Of a stretch of 64,000 bases of DNA, positions 1-9,384 are shown piece after piece. The number at the start of each line of letters is the position of its first letter. Positions within the stretch are counted from its first letter, which is position 1. Location of the stretch: positions 878,001 to 942,000 of the forward strand of contig JACJYR010000001.1 of NCBI GenBank assembly GCA_020636005.1, read 5' to 3'. Below the pieces are notes generated by a model. The model was not told the DNA's origin, ran no database searches, and was given only the letters and a program-made list of their open reading frames with translations. The position numbers and the translations under genes are program-made. This DNA comes from Lewinellaceae bacterium. Its GTDB lineage: Bacteria; Bacteroidota; Bacteroidia; Chitinophagales; Saprospiraceae.

Positions 1-50
1 TGTGCATGGCATCTTAAAATGGTTTAAGTTTGTTTACAAAAAAAAAAAAC

Positions 51-467
51 ATGATAGCAGTCGAAATAAAACCGGAAGTAAAGGTGGATTTGGATGAAAT
101 ACTGGATGGCGTTTCAAAACTTAAAACGAAAGACCTGGAGAATTTCCACCGAAAAATAGGCGGGATGCTTTCTTCCCGCAAAGCGAAATCCATCCCGGAG
201 CGGGAAGAATATTTAACAGCGAAAATCAAAGGTGAATTTTTACCAAAAAAAACCAGCAGCAAGTTCGAGGCTTTGCTTGAAAAATCTGCTGCCAAAACAT
301 TGTCGCCCGAAGAGGAAAAAGAATACCAGCAACTGCTCGAAGTTGCCCAAAACAAATCCCTGCAACGCCTGACCTGGCTCGTCGAACTCTGCCAACTCAG
401 GGGCGAGGCCCTTTCCGACACCATGGATAAACTCGGCATCAAAGCAATCAACCCCTTCAATGCCTAA
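51..467 (+). CDS. small hypothetical protein upstream of an HNH nuclease
   Basis: About 138 residues, charged and predicted helical, with many Lys/Glu and no membrane segment or known motif that I recognise. The ATG at 51 is preferred; a TTG at 30 is in frame but lies before a run of 12 A bases that would encode only Lys. The last 8 bases overlap the HNH nuclease gene, so the two are probably translated together. Small proteins coupled in this way to HNH nucleases can be immunity or partner proteins, but nothing in the sequence proves that here. It lies at the window edge, so its upstream neighbours are unknown. Confidence 0.7.
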   Translation: MIAVEIKPEVKVDLDEILDGVSKLKTKDLENFHRKIGGMLSSRKAKSIPEREEYLTAKIKGEFLPKKTSSKFEALLEKSAAKTLSPEEEKEYQQLLEVAQNKSLQRLTWLVELCQLRGEALSDTMDKLGIKAINPFNA

Positions 468-894
468 GGCCCGCCTCCCCCATCGCACCAAAAAAGCGGT
501 GGCAGTGCGTGCCGGCTTCCGTTGTGAATATTGCAAAGCTCCAAAGGCATATGCCCCCAGTCCTTTTACTATCGATCATATTGTACCAGAAATATTGGGC
601 GGCAGCTCCGAATTGGACAATCTTGCTTATGCTTGTGAAAATTGCAATGGTGGCAAGCATACTTCAACCCATGCCACCGATCCCGATACTGGGCTTGAAG
701 TTGCCCTTTTTCATCCGAGGAAAGATAGATGGGCCGACCATTTTGCCTGGCAGGAGAATGATATAAATGTTAAAGGTTTGACGCCGGTTGGCCGCGCTAC
801 TGTAGCCGCCATGCACCTAAATCACAGGGCAGTTGTCAACATGCGGATATTGTTGAAAATGGTAGGCGAACACCCGCCAAAAGAGACCCTCTAA
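460..894 (+). CDS. HNH endonuclease
   Basis: A 144-residue protein with a clear HNH/McrA-type core. CEYCKAP (about residues 23-29) supplies the first zinc-binding Cys pair, TIDHIVPEILGG (about 37-48) carries the Asp-His catalytic pair, and NLAYACENCNGGK (about 54-66) supplies the Asn and the second Cys pair. The family cuts or nicks DNA using one metal ion. Its start overlaps the upstream small gene by 8 bases in another frame, which argues for translational coupling. No methyltransferase or phage gene is visible next to it, so whether it acts in defence, in a mobile element or in DNA processing is open. HNH assignment is firm; the role is unknown. Confidence 0.88.
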   Translation: MPKARLPHRTKKAVAVRAGFRCEYCKAPKAYAPSPFTIDHIVPEILGGSSELDNLAYACENCNGGKHTSTHATDPDTGLEVALFHPRKDRWADHFAWQENDINVKGLTPVGRATVAAMHLNHRAVVNMRILLKMVGEHPPKETL

Positions 895-994
895 TCAAAA
901 TCCCCCCACCATAAATCTACAAACCCGCTGATCATTGTCATCCCCAAAAACCTAACGACCACCGTCCTTTGCCCCAAAACCTTCAACCGTCCAA

Positions 995-1105
995 GTAACA
1001 ATGAAAAAATAACTTCACCATTTTGATTTTGGAAACCCAGGTAGGAAAAGGGTTTTTTAAAGAAAAATCCCGATGTGAAATCGGGATTATTTTTCCTTCG
1101 ATCCC
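995..1105 (-). repeat. dispersed ~110-bp hairpin element, copy A
   Basis: Reverse-oriented copy of the element also seen at 27842-27949, 29166-29275 and 63405-63514. Its outer ends read GTAACAATGAAAAAATAAC on one side and TTTTTCCTTCGATCC on the other, with a hairpin ATCCCGAT/ATCGGGAT near the latter followed by A/T tracts. It ends only one base before the ATG of the acyl-CoA synthetase gene, so it must supply most of that gene's leader. The core hairpin plus T-run could also work as an intrinsic terminator for the HNH gene upstream. Confidence 0.85.
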
Positions 1106-1106
1106 A

Positions 1107-3776
1107 ATGTACCCACTCGACAAAATATTCCGCCCCGCCTCCATCGCCGCCATCGGTGCTTCCGACAAAGCCGGCACCGTCGGCTTTGCCCTCATGGACA
1201 ACCTGCAAAAAGGCGGTTTCAAAGGGAAAATCTACCCCGTAAACCCCGGCCATCGCACCATCCGTGGCATAAAGAGTTTTGCTTCGGTGAAAAAAATCCC
1301 AGGCACAGTAGATCTCGCCGTCGTCGCTGCCCCGGCGAAGGCCGTTCCAGGCATTGTGAAAGAGTGCGGTGAAAAAGGCATCGGTGGCGTGATCATCATT
1401 TCCGCAGGTTTTAAGGAAGCTGGCAAAGAGGGCAAGCGCATGTACAACGACATCGCCAAAACCGCCCGGAAATATGGCACCCGCATCATCGGCCCCAATT
1501 GCCTCGGCATCATCACCCCATCGGAAGGGCTGAACGCCAGCTTCGCCAGCCGCATGGCGCTGCCCGGCAAAATTGCCTTCATCTCACAGAGTGGTGCGCT
1601 TTGCACGGCCATCCTTGATTGGTCGGTGGATCAAAGCGTGGGGTTCAGCCACTTCGTCTCCATCGGTGAGATGGTGGACGTAGGCTACGATGACCTCATT
1701 GACTACTTCGGCCTCGACCCGAATACGGCCTGCATCCTGATTTACATGGAAAGCCTCAAGGAGCCCCGCAAGTTTATGAGCGCTGCCAGGGCCTTCTCCC
1801 GCTCAAAGCCGATCATTATCCTAAAAGCCGGACAAAGTGAAGAGGGCGCAAAAGCCACCCTTTCGCACACGGGCTCACTGGCCGGCAACGATGCCGCCTA
1901 CGATGCCGCTTTCCGCCGGGCCGGCATCATCCGGGTGGATACGATTTCGCAACTTTTCCATGTGGCGCAAGCGATGGCCATGCAGCCCAGGCCAAAAGGC
2001 AAGCGCCTCGCCATCGTCACCAACGCAGGTGGGCCCGCCGTGCTGGCTACCGATTTTTTAATGAAACATAATGGGCTGTTGGCCAAACTTTCCCCAAAAA
2101 CCATGAAAGCTTTGGAAGAAATCCTGCCCGATGCCTGGAGCCGCGGCGTGCCCGTGGACGTGTTGGGCGACACGCCCGCAAAGAAATATGGACAGGCACT
2201 TGAATTGGTTTTAGAGGATGAAAATGTGGACGGGGTACTGGCCATTACCGCTTCGCAGGCGGTGATCAGCGAGACGGATATTGCCAGGGAGGTCGTCGCT
2301 GTTTCACAAAAAACCTCCAAAACCCTGCTCGCCTGCTGGATGGGCGAAACGGACGTGGCACCCGGCCGGGAGGTGCTTGAACTCGGCAGCATCCCCAACT
2401 ATCGCTACCCGGAAGAAGCCGTGCTGGCCTTCCTCCGCATGTACAATTACTTCCGCAACCTGGAACTGTTATACGAAACGCCGCCCACCTCGCCAGAAGA
2501 ATTTACCCCGGAAAAACAAAAAGCGGCTGCTATCATCCGCACAGCGATCGAAGCAGGGAGAATGACCTTGACCGAACCGGAAGGCAAGCAATTGCTGGCC
2601 TGCTACAATATCCCAACTGCCCCCAACGAAATAGCGAACACTGCTGGACAAGCTGTTGTAGCCGCCTCGAAAATTGGATTCCCGGTCGTGATGAAAATCG
2701 ACAGCCCCGACATTGGCCATAAGACAGATGTGGGCGGCGTAATGCTGAACCTCCAATCGGAGCAGGAAGCAAAAAGTGCTTTTCATAAGCTGATGGCCAA
2801 TGCCCGCCAACACCGCCCGGAGGCGAACATACAAGGGGTTTTGGTTGAAAAAATGGTGTCAAAACAATTTGAACTGCTGGTCGGTGCAAAAAAAGACCCC
2901 GTGTTCGGGCCTGTCATTGCCTTCGGGATGGGCGGTACGGCAGTGGAAATTTTTAAGGATATCTGCCTTGGCCTGCCGCCATTGAACATGGCGCTGGCCA
3001 GGCGCATTATCGAGCGGACGAAGGTGTTCCAACTGCTGAAAGGCTATCGTGGCCGCACCGGCGTTGACCTGGAAGCATTGCAGTTTTTGTTGGTGAAATT
3101 CTCCTGCCTGTTGATGGATTTTCCCGAAATAAAAGAGTTTGACATCAACCCCTTCGCCGTGGACGAGCAGGGCTGCCTGGCGCTGGATGCCCACGTCGTG
3201 CTGGAAAAAGTGCCCGCAAGAAAGGGTGGGTTCCCTCACGATCACCTCGTCATCTCACCCTACCCAGCACATTTTACCAAAAAAATAACCATTAAAAACG
3301 GCCAGGAAGTGCTGCTCCGCCCCATCCGCCCCGAGGATGAGCCGCTGGAGGCGGAGATGTTCGAGAAGCTCTCCCGTGAGTCTGTCTATTACCGCTTTTT
3401 TGGATACATCCCGAAGGTAAGCCACAAGTTCCTCATCCGTTTCACCCACATTGACTACGACCGGGAACTTGCCATCGTAGCAGAAGTGGAAGAGGCTGGT
3501 AAAAAGATGCTGGCCGGCGTCGTCCGCCTCGTCAATGACTACGGCAACCAAAGCGCCGAGTTCGCCATCATCGTGGCCGATCCCTGGCACGGGCAAGGGC
3601 TTGGCAGCGTAATGATGGACTACATGCTGGACATCGCCAGGAAGCGCAGGCTGGAGAAAATTACCGCCGAAGCGCTCACCTCAAACAAAGTGATGTTGGC
3701 GATGTTCGAGCGGCGGGGGTTTCAGGTGGTGATGCGGGAGGGCAGTTCCTATATGGTGGAGTTGGCGCTGGTTTAG
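1107..3776 (+). CDS. ADP-forming acyl-CoA synthetase fused to a GNAT acetyltransferase
   Basis: About 890 residues, starting at MYPLDKIFRP; upstream in-frame codons lie inside a repeat element. Domain order: CoA-binding Rossmann domain (about 1-130), succinyl-CoA-ligase-like domains (about 140-460) with the phosphorylated-His motif SHTGSLAG near residue 253, an ATP-grasp domain (about 480-710), and a C-terminal GNAT domain (about 730-890) with LLRPIRPEDEP and the acetyl-CoA loop HGQGLGSVMM. Proteins with this layout convert acyl-CoA plus ADP and phosphate to acid plus ATP, or act as cyclic-nucleotide- or metabolite-controlled protein lysine acetyltransferases (Pat/Pka type). Both parts look complete. 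The stop overlaps the convergent neighbour by 4 bases. Confidence 0.92.
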   Translation: MYPLDKIFRPASIAAIGASDKAGTVGFALMDNLQKGGFKGKIYPVNPGHRTIRGIKSFASVKKIPGTVDLAVVAAPAKAVPGIVKECGEKGIGGVIIISAGFKEAGKEGKRMYNDIAKTARKYGTRIIGPNCLGIITPSEGLNASFASRMALPGKIAFISQSGALCTAILDWSVDQSVGFSHFVSIGEMVDVGYDDLIDYFGLDPNTACILIYMESLKEPRKFMSAARAFSRSKPIIILKAGQSEEGAKATLSHTGSLAGNDAAYDAAFRRAGIIRVDTISQLFHVAQAMAMQPRPKGKRLAIVTNAGGPAVLATDFLMKHNGLLAKLSPKTMKALEEILPDAWSRGVPVDVLGDTPAKKYGQALELVLEDENVDGVLAITASQAVISETDIAREVVAVSQKTSKTLLACWMGETDVAPGREVLELGSIPNYRYPEEAVLAFLRMYNYFRNLELLYETPPTSPEEFTPEKQKAAAIIRTAIEAGRMTLTEPEGKQLLACYNIPTAPNEIANTAGQAVVAASKIGFPVVMKIDSPDIGHKTDVGGVMLNLQSEQEAKSAFHKLMANARQHRPEANIQGVLVEKMVSKQFELLVGAKKDPVFGPVIAFGMGGTAVEIFKDICLGLPPLNMALARRIIERTKVFQLLKGYRGRTGVDLEALQFLLVKFSCLLMDFPEIKEFDINPFAVDEQGCLALDAHVVLEKVPARKGGFPHDHLVISPYPAHFTKKITIKNGQEVLLRPIRPEDEPLEAEMFEKLSRESVYYRFFGYIPKVSHKFLIRFTHIDYDRELAIVAEVEEAGKKMLAGVVRLVNDYGNQSAEFAIIVADPWHGQGLGSVMMDYMLDIARKRRLEKITAEALTSNKVMLAMFERRGFQVVMREGSSYMVELALV

Positions 3777-4867
3777 CCCTTTTTTGCGTCGCTATATTTT
3801 CTAAATACGGCCTCCCATGATGCTGCGAATTCCTTCCCAATCACGTTCTCCCAACCCATCTTTTGGTTCTTTTCGATAAAACCTGCCAGTTCCAGTTGCC
3901 GGGGCGAAAGCACTTCGCCGGGCATTTGGCCCTGCCCGACAAGGCTGTTGGCACGGGCAGCCTGCAATTCCGTCATCGGAACATATTTCCAGTAGGTGCG
4001 GGAGAGGTAGTATTTTGGCTCGTTGTCGGGGCGGTAGTTCCCTTTGGATGAAACAGCGGATTTGCCTACCACCTGCCCGGCCACTTGTTGCTGTGTTGTG
4101 TTTTCGGTGTAAACATGCCCGGCACAACTTGACTTGTCAGCCTCTTTCAGCAGTTTTTCATAAGAAATAACAGCGGGGTTGTATTCCACCTGCACTACTT
4201 CCCGACCGCCCATGAAGCCAGCCTCCGTGGAAACGACGCCCGGCAGTTTGCCCAGTTCTTTTTCCCCGGTCCAAAAGCAGTACATGCCGAGGGTGGCTTT
4301 TTCGGTGCCGAGCCGTTCGGCCTGTAGTGCTTCGCCCAATAGTTCCAGATAACGAGGTGCAACTTTGTTGCTTATGTTCAGCGCATTGAGCATGGTGCTG
4401 ACTAAGCCATAAGGTGAATAATCGCCTGACAGCCTGGGCGTTACATCACGCTTGTCGGCATTGACGATGCGCACTACGGGATTGTTCCAGGCTGGCTCGT
4501 TGAAATATTGCAGGATTTTGGCGTCGTCGCCTTGTTTGTTGTTATAAATGGCCAATGGCACGAATAGCGTTTCGATAGCCTCTACGATGAGCGGGTGGCT
4601 CAGCGTGACGTTGCCGTAGCGCTGGCAGGTGGCGCAGCCAGGTATTTCCTGGAAAAGGATGAGGATGGGCTTGCCATCTTTTTTGGATTGAACCTGCGCA
4701 TCGGCCATGCTGCGCAGCCATTGCACTTTGCCGAGTTCCTGGGGCTGGGGGCTGCCGTGTTTGGCCGTTATCAATGATTCAGGTTTTTCCGGACGGGCGG
4801 CCAGCCAGATACCAAGGGTGAGGACAGCGGTGAAGAAAAAGATGGCTTTTTTGAAATGACTTTTCAT
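3773..4867 (-). CDS. exported thioredoxin-like / MsrA-like fusion protein
   Basis: 364 residues with an N-terminal hydrophobic segment (about 6-24) acting as signal peptide or anchor, so it probably faces the periplasm. Residues about 45-160 form a thioredoxin-like domain with IPGCATC in place of a CxxC; this corresponds to the VPGU-type motif of the VPGUxxT thioredoxin-like selenoprotein family, with Cys at the Sec position. Residues about 190-255 resemble methionine sulfoxide reductase A: YCFWTGE replaces GCFWxxE, and GVVSTEAGFMGG and YNPAVISYEKLL are recognisable. The loop between them that usually carries GHAE is missing. A thiol-redox or repair role is likely; whether the MsrA part is still catalytic is doubtful. 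Confidence 0.75.
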   Translation of the reverse strand: MKSHFKKAIFFFTAVLTLGIWLAARPEKPESLITAKHGSPQPQELGKVQWLRSMADAQVQSKKDGKPILILFQEIPGCATCQRYGNVTLSHPLIVEAIETLFVPLAIYNNKQGDDAKILQYFNEPAWNNPVVRIVNADKRDVTPRLSGDYSPYGLVSTMLNALNISNKVAPRYLELLGEALQAERLGTEKATLGMYCFWTGEKELGKLPGVVSTEAGFMGGREVVQVEYNPAVISYEKLLKEADKSSCAGHVYTENTTQQQVAGQVVGKSAVSSKGNYRPDNEPKYYLSRTYWKYVPMTELQAARANSLVGQGQMPGEVLSPRQLELAGFIEKNQKMGWENVIGKEFAASWEAVFRKYSDAKKG

Positions 4868-5156
4868 AGAAGAAGGATTTTGGAAAATAACACGGCGTCA
4901 ATTTCCAAGGTTTTACCCAAAAAGTCAAAATGTCCGGGCGGCAACCTGAAAAGGATGGGTGCGCTAATTTTAGGCAGGCAATTTACCCAAAGAAAAATGG
5001 AGGGCGCTGCGTTCAGCGTCCTCCATTTACATTCATTCGCTAAGAAATACAGAAAAAACGATAATTCTGGTGCCAATGTGGGGCTATTTGCCCAAAGAAA
5101 AAATACGGGATATGCCAGCCGTGCGAAAGAATAGATGACTGGTACGCAGGGATAGA

Positions 5157-5966
5157 TTAAGGTTTCAAAGATCGTTGGCGTACCGCTTCGAAGAGTACCA
5201 CGGCCGCCGAGGCTGCCACGTTCAGCGAGTCCACTTGGCCGGCCATCGGGATGATGATGCGCTCATTGGCCTGCTCCACCCAAAATCGGGAGATGCCATT
5301 TGCCTCGGCCCCCAATACAAAAGCCGTCGGCTGGCAGAGGTCGCATTGGTACAAGGGCGTGGCTGCCTCCAGCCATGTTGACAGCAGGCGGATATTTTTT
5401 TCCTGCAGCCAACTTACCGCCTCTTCGGGGGGCAATACCAAAACAGGAACCGTGAAAACTGCCCCCAGGCTCGCCCGGATAGCGTTCGGGTTGTAGGGGT
5501 CGGCCAATGGATCGCATACTACAACGGCGTCCACTGCGGCGGCATCGGCAGTGCGGAGGATGGCACCCAGGTTGCCGGGCTTTTCGATGCTTTCCAGTAC
5601 CAACAGGAGGGGGGTCTTCTGGAAAATAATGCTTTTGGGTGCATGGATCTTTTCTTTTAAAACTGCCACTACGTTGGGCACCCCGGAGCGGTAGGCGATT
5701 TTTTCAAATACGGGCGCATTGACAGCGATAACCTCTTTAACGGGAAGGGTAGCCTGCCTGGCCAGGGCCTGGATGGGCTCTTCCCTGGTTTGCGAGCTAT
5801 CGTACAGGAGCGCCTCGGCCTCGTAACCGTTCTTCAGTGCCAACCCAACTTCCCGCCACCCTTCCGCCACAAACAGGCCCTGCTGTTTCCGTTCCCTGGA
5901 TTTTGCGGCCAGGAGGACAATGTTTTTGATGAATGGGTTTTGGGTACTGGTAATCTCTTTTATCAT
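5157..5966 (-). CDS. SpoU/TrmH-family RNA 2'-O-methyltransferase
   Basis: 269 residues. An N-terminal substrate-binding domain (about 1-105) precedes the SPOUT knot domain with all three SpoU motifs: ESIEKPGNLGAILRTADAA (about 125-143), VLGAEANGIS (about 211-220) and the SAM-binding segment around SLNVAASAAVVLFE (about 240-258). The family methylates ribose 2'-hydroxyls of rRNA or tRNA using SAM. Length and domain order fit the rRNA (guanosine or uridine-2'-O) methyltransferases more than the short tRNA enzyme TrmH, but the target base cannot be read from sequence. The flanking spacers are 180-290 bases, so it appears to be transcribed alone. Confidence 0.9.
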   Translation of the reverse strand: MIKEITSTQNPFIKNIVLLAAKSRERKQQGLFVAEGWREVGLALKNGYEAEALLYDSSQTREEPIQALARQATLPVKEVIAVNAPVFEKIAYRSGVPNVVAVLKEKIHAPKSIIFQKTPLLLVLESIEKPGNLGAILRTADAAAVDAVVVCDPLADPYNPNAIRASLGAVFTVPVLVLPPEEAVSWLQEKNIRLLSTWLEAATPLYQCDLCQPTAFVLGAEANGISRFWVEQANERIIIPMAGQVDSLNVAASAAVVLFEAVRQRSLKP

Positions 5967-6163
5967 AAGAATGGCTTTTAAAAAAAATCAAACGCTAAAA
6001 GCTGGTGGATAAAGCCACAAGATGGGCAGGATGACGGCAATTTCAAGATCAAGCGCCTGTTTTTACACAAACCTAAAAAGGTGAAATTTTGAAAATCAAT
6101 ACCATTGACGCATTTTCGCATCTTCCACCAGTCACTAACCGACTAAATTTTAATGCAAACACC

Positions 6164-8035
6164 ATGAACAAAGGCATCTCCCTCCTGCTGATAACGCTGT
6201 CTATTTTCCAGGCAGGGCACCTCCCCGCCCAGATCAGCTACACGGCCAACGACACGGTAATCGCTTATCCGGGCCATTTTCGCTACGGCGTCAACATGGG
6301 TGCCTACTATGGTTGGCGCGACGAAAACCTGGCCGACATCGCCGCCGGGAACCCGGCCGAAAATGTGGAAGGCATCGGTATAAACGCCCTTCGGCCTTTG
6401 CTCTCCGAGTGGTTCCTTGAATACTGGGGCTACGACATCCGGGTGGATGCCTTCCAGCATTATGACAAACTCGGCATACAGGACAACGTTGTTTTCATCG
6501 GCTACCCATCCGAAACGCACCGGGACACCACGCACTTTTGCCCCGATGGCCCTTCCCAATTGTTTGCCAACATGTACCTGCCCATCTGGGACAACGGTGA
6601 AAACGGCACACCCGTCAACGACTCCAATTTCTACGCAGCATACGTTTATAAAATGGCCAGCCTGTACCACCCCTACGTCAAATATTGGGAAGTTTGGAAC
6701 GAGCCTGACTTTGACTTTGTGGGCAACTCCTCTAAACAGCCCGGCGAGGACGGCAACTGGTGGGAGCACGATCCTCAGCCTTGCCAATTTGCCCTCCATG
6801 CCCCCATCGAACACTACATCCGCCTGCTGCGCATTACCTACGAAGTGATAAAAACCGTGGCCCCCGACGATTTCGTGGCCATCGGGGGCATTGGCTACCC
6901 CAGCTTCCTCGACGTGGTGCTGCGCAAAACGGACAACCCCGTGGACGGCAGCGCGGACAGCCTCTACCCCCTCAAGGGCGGCGCTTATTTCGACGTGGTA
7001 AGCTATCATTCCTATCCCCACATTGACAACAGCCTGCGGGCCTGGGACGACCAGATTTTTGGCTTTAAATATTTCCGGCATTCCGACCGCTGCGTGGACG
7101 GCATGATTGCACGGCAATCCCAAATGCGCGGTGTGCTGGAAAAATATGGCTACGACGGCGAGACCTTTCCCCAAAAACATTGGATACTCACCGAAACCAA
7201 CATCCCCCGTGTGCGCTTCGACGAATTCATCGGCACCGAAGAGGCCCAGCGCAACTACCTGATCAAAGCTTTCGTAACCAGCCAGATAAACGGCATTGAC
7301 CAGGTGGACATCTATCAACTGGGCGACATCAAAACCTACGATGGCTCGAAAAGCGAGTTTTTTACGATGGGCCTTTACTATGCCCTCGACAGCGTGCCGC
7401 AGTACGAGCAACGGGTGACCCAGGCCGGTATCGCCACCCGCACCACAGCCATGATGCTGAAAAACAAGCGTTTCGACGCCGATAAAACAGCAGCCATGCA
7501 ACTGCCTGGATCCATAAGGGGCGGGGCATTCAGGGATGATGCTGGAAAATATACCTACGTCCTGTGGGCCGTCACGCAGACAGACAACTCTGAGGATGCA
7601 TCGGCGGTTTATGCCTTTCCCGCAAGTTTCAATATCAATTCCCTGTACAGCCGTGCCTGGAATTTTGGGCAAATCGGCATTACGACCGTCTCCGAGGCCA
7701 ATCAAGTGGAACTGACCGGCTCGCCCATTTTCCTCACCAATAGCCGGGATGAAATCCCCAGCGAAGAAATCCGGCGGGTAAACATTTTTTGCAGCCCCAA
7801 CCCTTTCGGCAATCAGCTCTTTGTAAAATTGGATCTGCCGGAAAGCATGGTCTCCTCGCTGGCCTTGTTCGACATGCAGGGAAAACTGGTGGCCAATTTT
7901 TTCTCCGGGCTAAAACTGGCCCAAGGCAGCCACACCCTGGAGTTGGATGGCCGGGAAATCCCTTCTGGCCTGTACGCCCTGCGATTCGAGAGTACTGGCG
8001 GCAGGCGGGTTGTTGAAAAAATCATTAAAAACTAA
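6164..8035 (+). CDS. secreted glycoside hydrolase with T9SS sorting domain
   Basis: About 623 residues starting at MNKGISLLLITLS, a normal signal peptide; the upstream in-frame ATG would add 25 residues with no export signal. The TIM-barrel catalytic region has YWEVWNEPDF, whose Glu (about 180) fits an acid/base, and HWILTETNIP, whose Glu (about 344) fits the nucleophile; this is the pattern of clan GH-A enzymes such as GH39 or GH5. The last ~80 residues (SPNPFGNQLFVKLDLPES to the Lys/Asn end) form a type A T9SS C-terminal sorting domain, so the protein is carried across the outer membrane and probably surface attached. The exact sugar substrate is unknown. Confidence 0.85.
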   Translation: MNKGISLLLITLSIFQAGHLPAQISYTANDTVIAYPGHFRYGVNMGAYYGWRDENLADIAAGNPAENVEGIGINALRPLLSEWFLEYWGYDIRVDAFQHYDKLGIQDNVVFIGYPSETHRDTTHFCPDGPSQLFANMYLPIWDNGENGTPVNDSNFYAAYVYKMASLYHPYVKYWEVWNEPDFDFVGNSSKQPGEDGNWWEHDPQPCQFALHAPIEHYIRLLRITYEVIKTVAPDDFVAIGGIGYPSFLDVVLRKTDNPVDGSADSLYPLKGGAYFDVVSYHSYPHIDNSLRAWDDQIFGFKYFRHSDRCVDGMIARQSQMRGVLEKYGYDGETFPQKHWILTETNIPRVRFDEFIGTEEAQRNYLIKAFVTSQINGIDQVDIYQLGDIKTYDGSKSEFFTMGLYYALDSVPQYEQRVTQAGIATRTTAMMLKNKRFDADKTAAMQLPGSIRGGAFRDDAGKYTYVLWAVTQTDNSEDASAVYAFPASFNINSLYSRAWNFGQIGITTVSEANQVELTGSPIFLTNSRDEIPSEEIRRVNIFCSPNPFGNQLFVKLDLPESMVSSLALFDMQGKLVANFFSGLKLAQGSHTLELDGREIPSGLYALRFESTGGRRVVEKIIKN

Positions 8036-8102
8036 ACAGCCGTATGAAAAACCAACAAACCCCTTCCCCATCACCCACAACCTCCCAACCTCCGCTGCCG
8101 GT

Positions 8103-8846
8103 ATGAGAATAGATGCATGGTTGACGACGCACGGGCATTTCAGCTCCCGGCAAAGGGCCCAAACGGCCATCAAGACGGGGCATGTGCTTTGCAACGGCCA
8201 GCCGGTCGGCAAGCCATCCCAACCCGTTCAGCCCAACGACCAAATAGAAGTGACGGGCGATCCGCTCCGCTATGTAAGCCGGGGCGGCCTGAAACTGGAA
8301 AAGGCCATCCGTACTTTTCAACTTGATTTCCTGGGAAAAAGGATGCTCGATGCAGGCGCCTCCACGGGTGGTTTCACAGAATGCGCCCTGGCGCACGGCG
8401 CTGCCAAAGTCTATGCAGTGGACACAGGTTCTGGTCAATTGGCGGCTTCCCTGCGCACCCACCCTCAGGTTATTTTTTATGAAAACTTCGATGTCAGGCA
8501 ATTGAACCTGGAACAGTTGGACGGCGAAGCAGTAGATGTCATCGTTGCCGATCTGTCTTTTATTTCGCTTACGCACGTGCTGCCCGCTTTCGCTGCGCTT
8601 TTAAAACCCGGCGGTTTTTTGGTGTTGTTGATAAAACCGCAGTTTGAGATGGAGCACAGGGTTTCGTTGAAAGGCGGGATTGTGAAATCGCCGGCCATGC
8701 GGGCGCGGGCAGTAAAGCGGGTGCTGGACTGTGCAGCTTCGCTTGGTTTCCAGGCGAAAGGCCTGCGGGAAACCGACGTTGAGCAGGATGTGCAAAAGAA
8801 CGTGGAGTTTTTGGCATGGCTGGAGTCTGATCTGCAAGGCCAATAG
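8103..8846 (+). CDS. tlyA: TlyA-family rRNA 2'-O-methyltransferase
   Basis: 247 residues from the ATG at 8103 (MRIDAWLTTHG); earlier in-frame codons lie inside the end of the preceding gene. Residues 1-60 form an S4 RNA-binding domain (RQRAQTAIKTGHVLCNG). The rest is an FtsJ-type SAM methyltransferase with MLDAGASTGGFTECAL as the SAM loop and Lys/Asp residues in VDVIVADLSFISL and LLIKPQFEM. TlyA enzymes methylate ribose of cytidines in 16S and/or 23S rRNA and affect capreomycin sensitivity; some homologues are called haemolysins for historic reasons. It lies about 70 bases behind the glycoside hydrolase. Confidence 0.93.
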   Translation: MRIDAWLTTHGHFSSRQRAQTAIKTGHVLCNGQPVGKPSQPVQPNDQIEVTGDPLRYVSRGGLKLEKAIRTFQLDFLGKRMLDAGASTGGFTECALAHGAAKVYAVDTGSGQLAASLRTHPQVIFYENFDVRQLNLEQLDGEAVDVIVADLSFISLTHVLPAFAALLKPGGFLVLLIKPQFEMEHRVSLKGGIVKSPAMRARAVKRVLDCAASLGFQAKGLRETDVEQDVQKNVEFLAWLESDLQGQ

Positions 8847-8863
8847 TCGCTGCCACCTGGCAT

Positions 8864-8895
8864 TTTGCTATCTGTATTCTACATACCTACATTTG
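8864..8895 (+). promoter_or_regulatory. Bacteroidota-type promoter for ywbE
   Basis: TTTG at 8864-8867, a 20-base spacer and TACATTTG at 8888-8895 match the Bacteroidota vegetative consensus (TTTG, 19-21 bases, TAnnTTTG). The ywbE ATG begins 5 bases after the box, which is about where transcription should start, so the mRNA may be leaderless. Confidence 0.65.
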
Positions 8896-8899
8896 CCCC

Positions 8900-9106
8900 A
8901 TGAATGAAGGAAATTTCAGAAATAACATCCAGCCGGGCATGCTGGTAAAAGTTGTCCAGAAAAAGCACCAACGCAGCGGCGAGTTGACCACTGGGCTGGT
9001 GAAGGCCATCCTCACCAAATCGCCCCAGCACCCGCACGGCATCAAAGTAAAGCTGGACACCGGGGAGGTGGGCAGGGTAAAGGAAATCCTGGACGAAGAT
9101 GAGTGA
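8900..9106 (+). CDS. ywbE: YwbE family protein
   Basis: A 68-residue protein of the YwbE (DUF2196) family. RNNIQPGMLVKVVQKKHQRSG is a short basic N-terminal stretch, followed by the family signature LTKSPQHPHGIKVKLDTG and GRVKEIL. The length equals that of Bacillus YwbE, and the N-terminus aligns with that family's start, which supports ATG 8900. The fold looks like a small beta-barrel that could bind RNA, but the family's function is not known. It is preceded closely by a good promoter box and appears monocistronic. Confidence 0.9.
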   Translation: MNEGNFRNNIQPGMLVKVVQKKHQRSGELTTGLVKAILTKSPQHPHGIKVKLDTGEVGRVKEILDEDE

Positions 9107-9384
9107 ACCCGTTTTAGCGGCAGCCGTTCGCTGGCGGTTTGCTCCAGACCGGGCAAGCGGGGCGTCCCACAAATTCTCAATTTCCAACCCTCCAATTTTA
9201 AACAATAACCATTTTCCTTCCCTTTCTTTGCAATCCAATTTGAATAGTGCTTCCCGCTGTTGGTTTTTCTGAAACCTGAAGCCTTTTTTGCACGGCATCT
9301 GCAATGGTGCCCTTCAGACTGAGGGGCGCTTGTTATCATTTGGATTTTTTAATGGCGGGAATTGCTGAATTTTGAACGGACGGA

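Noticed and set aside
6143..7705. 520-codon minus-strand frame
   Set aside because: It lies fully opposite the glycoside hydrolase gene, has no family features and has the composition of a reversed coding strand.
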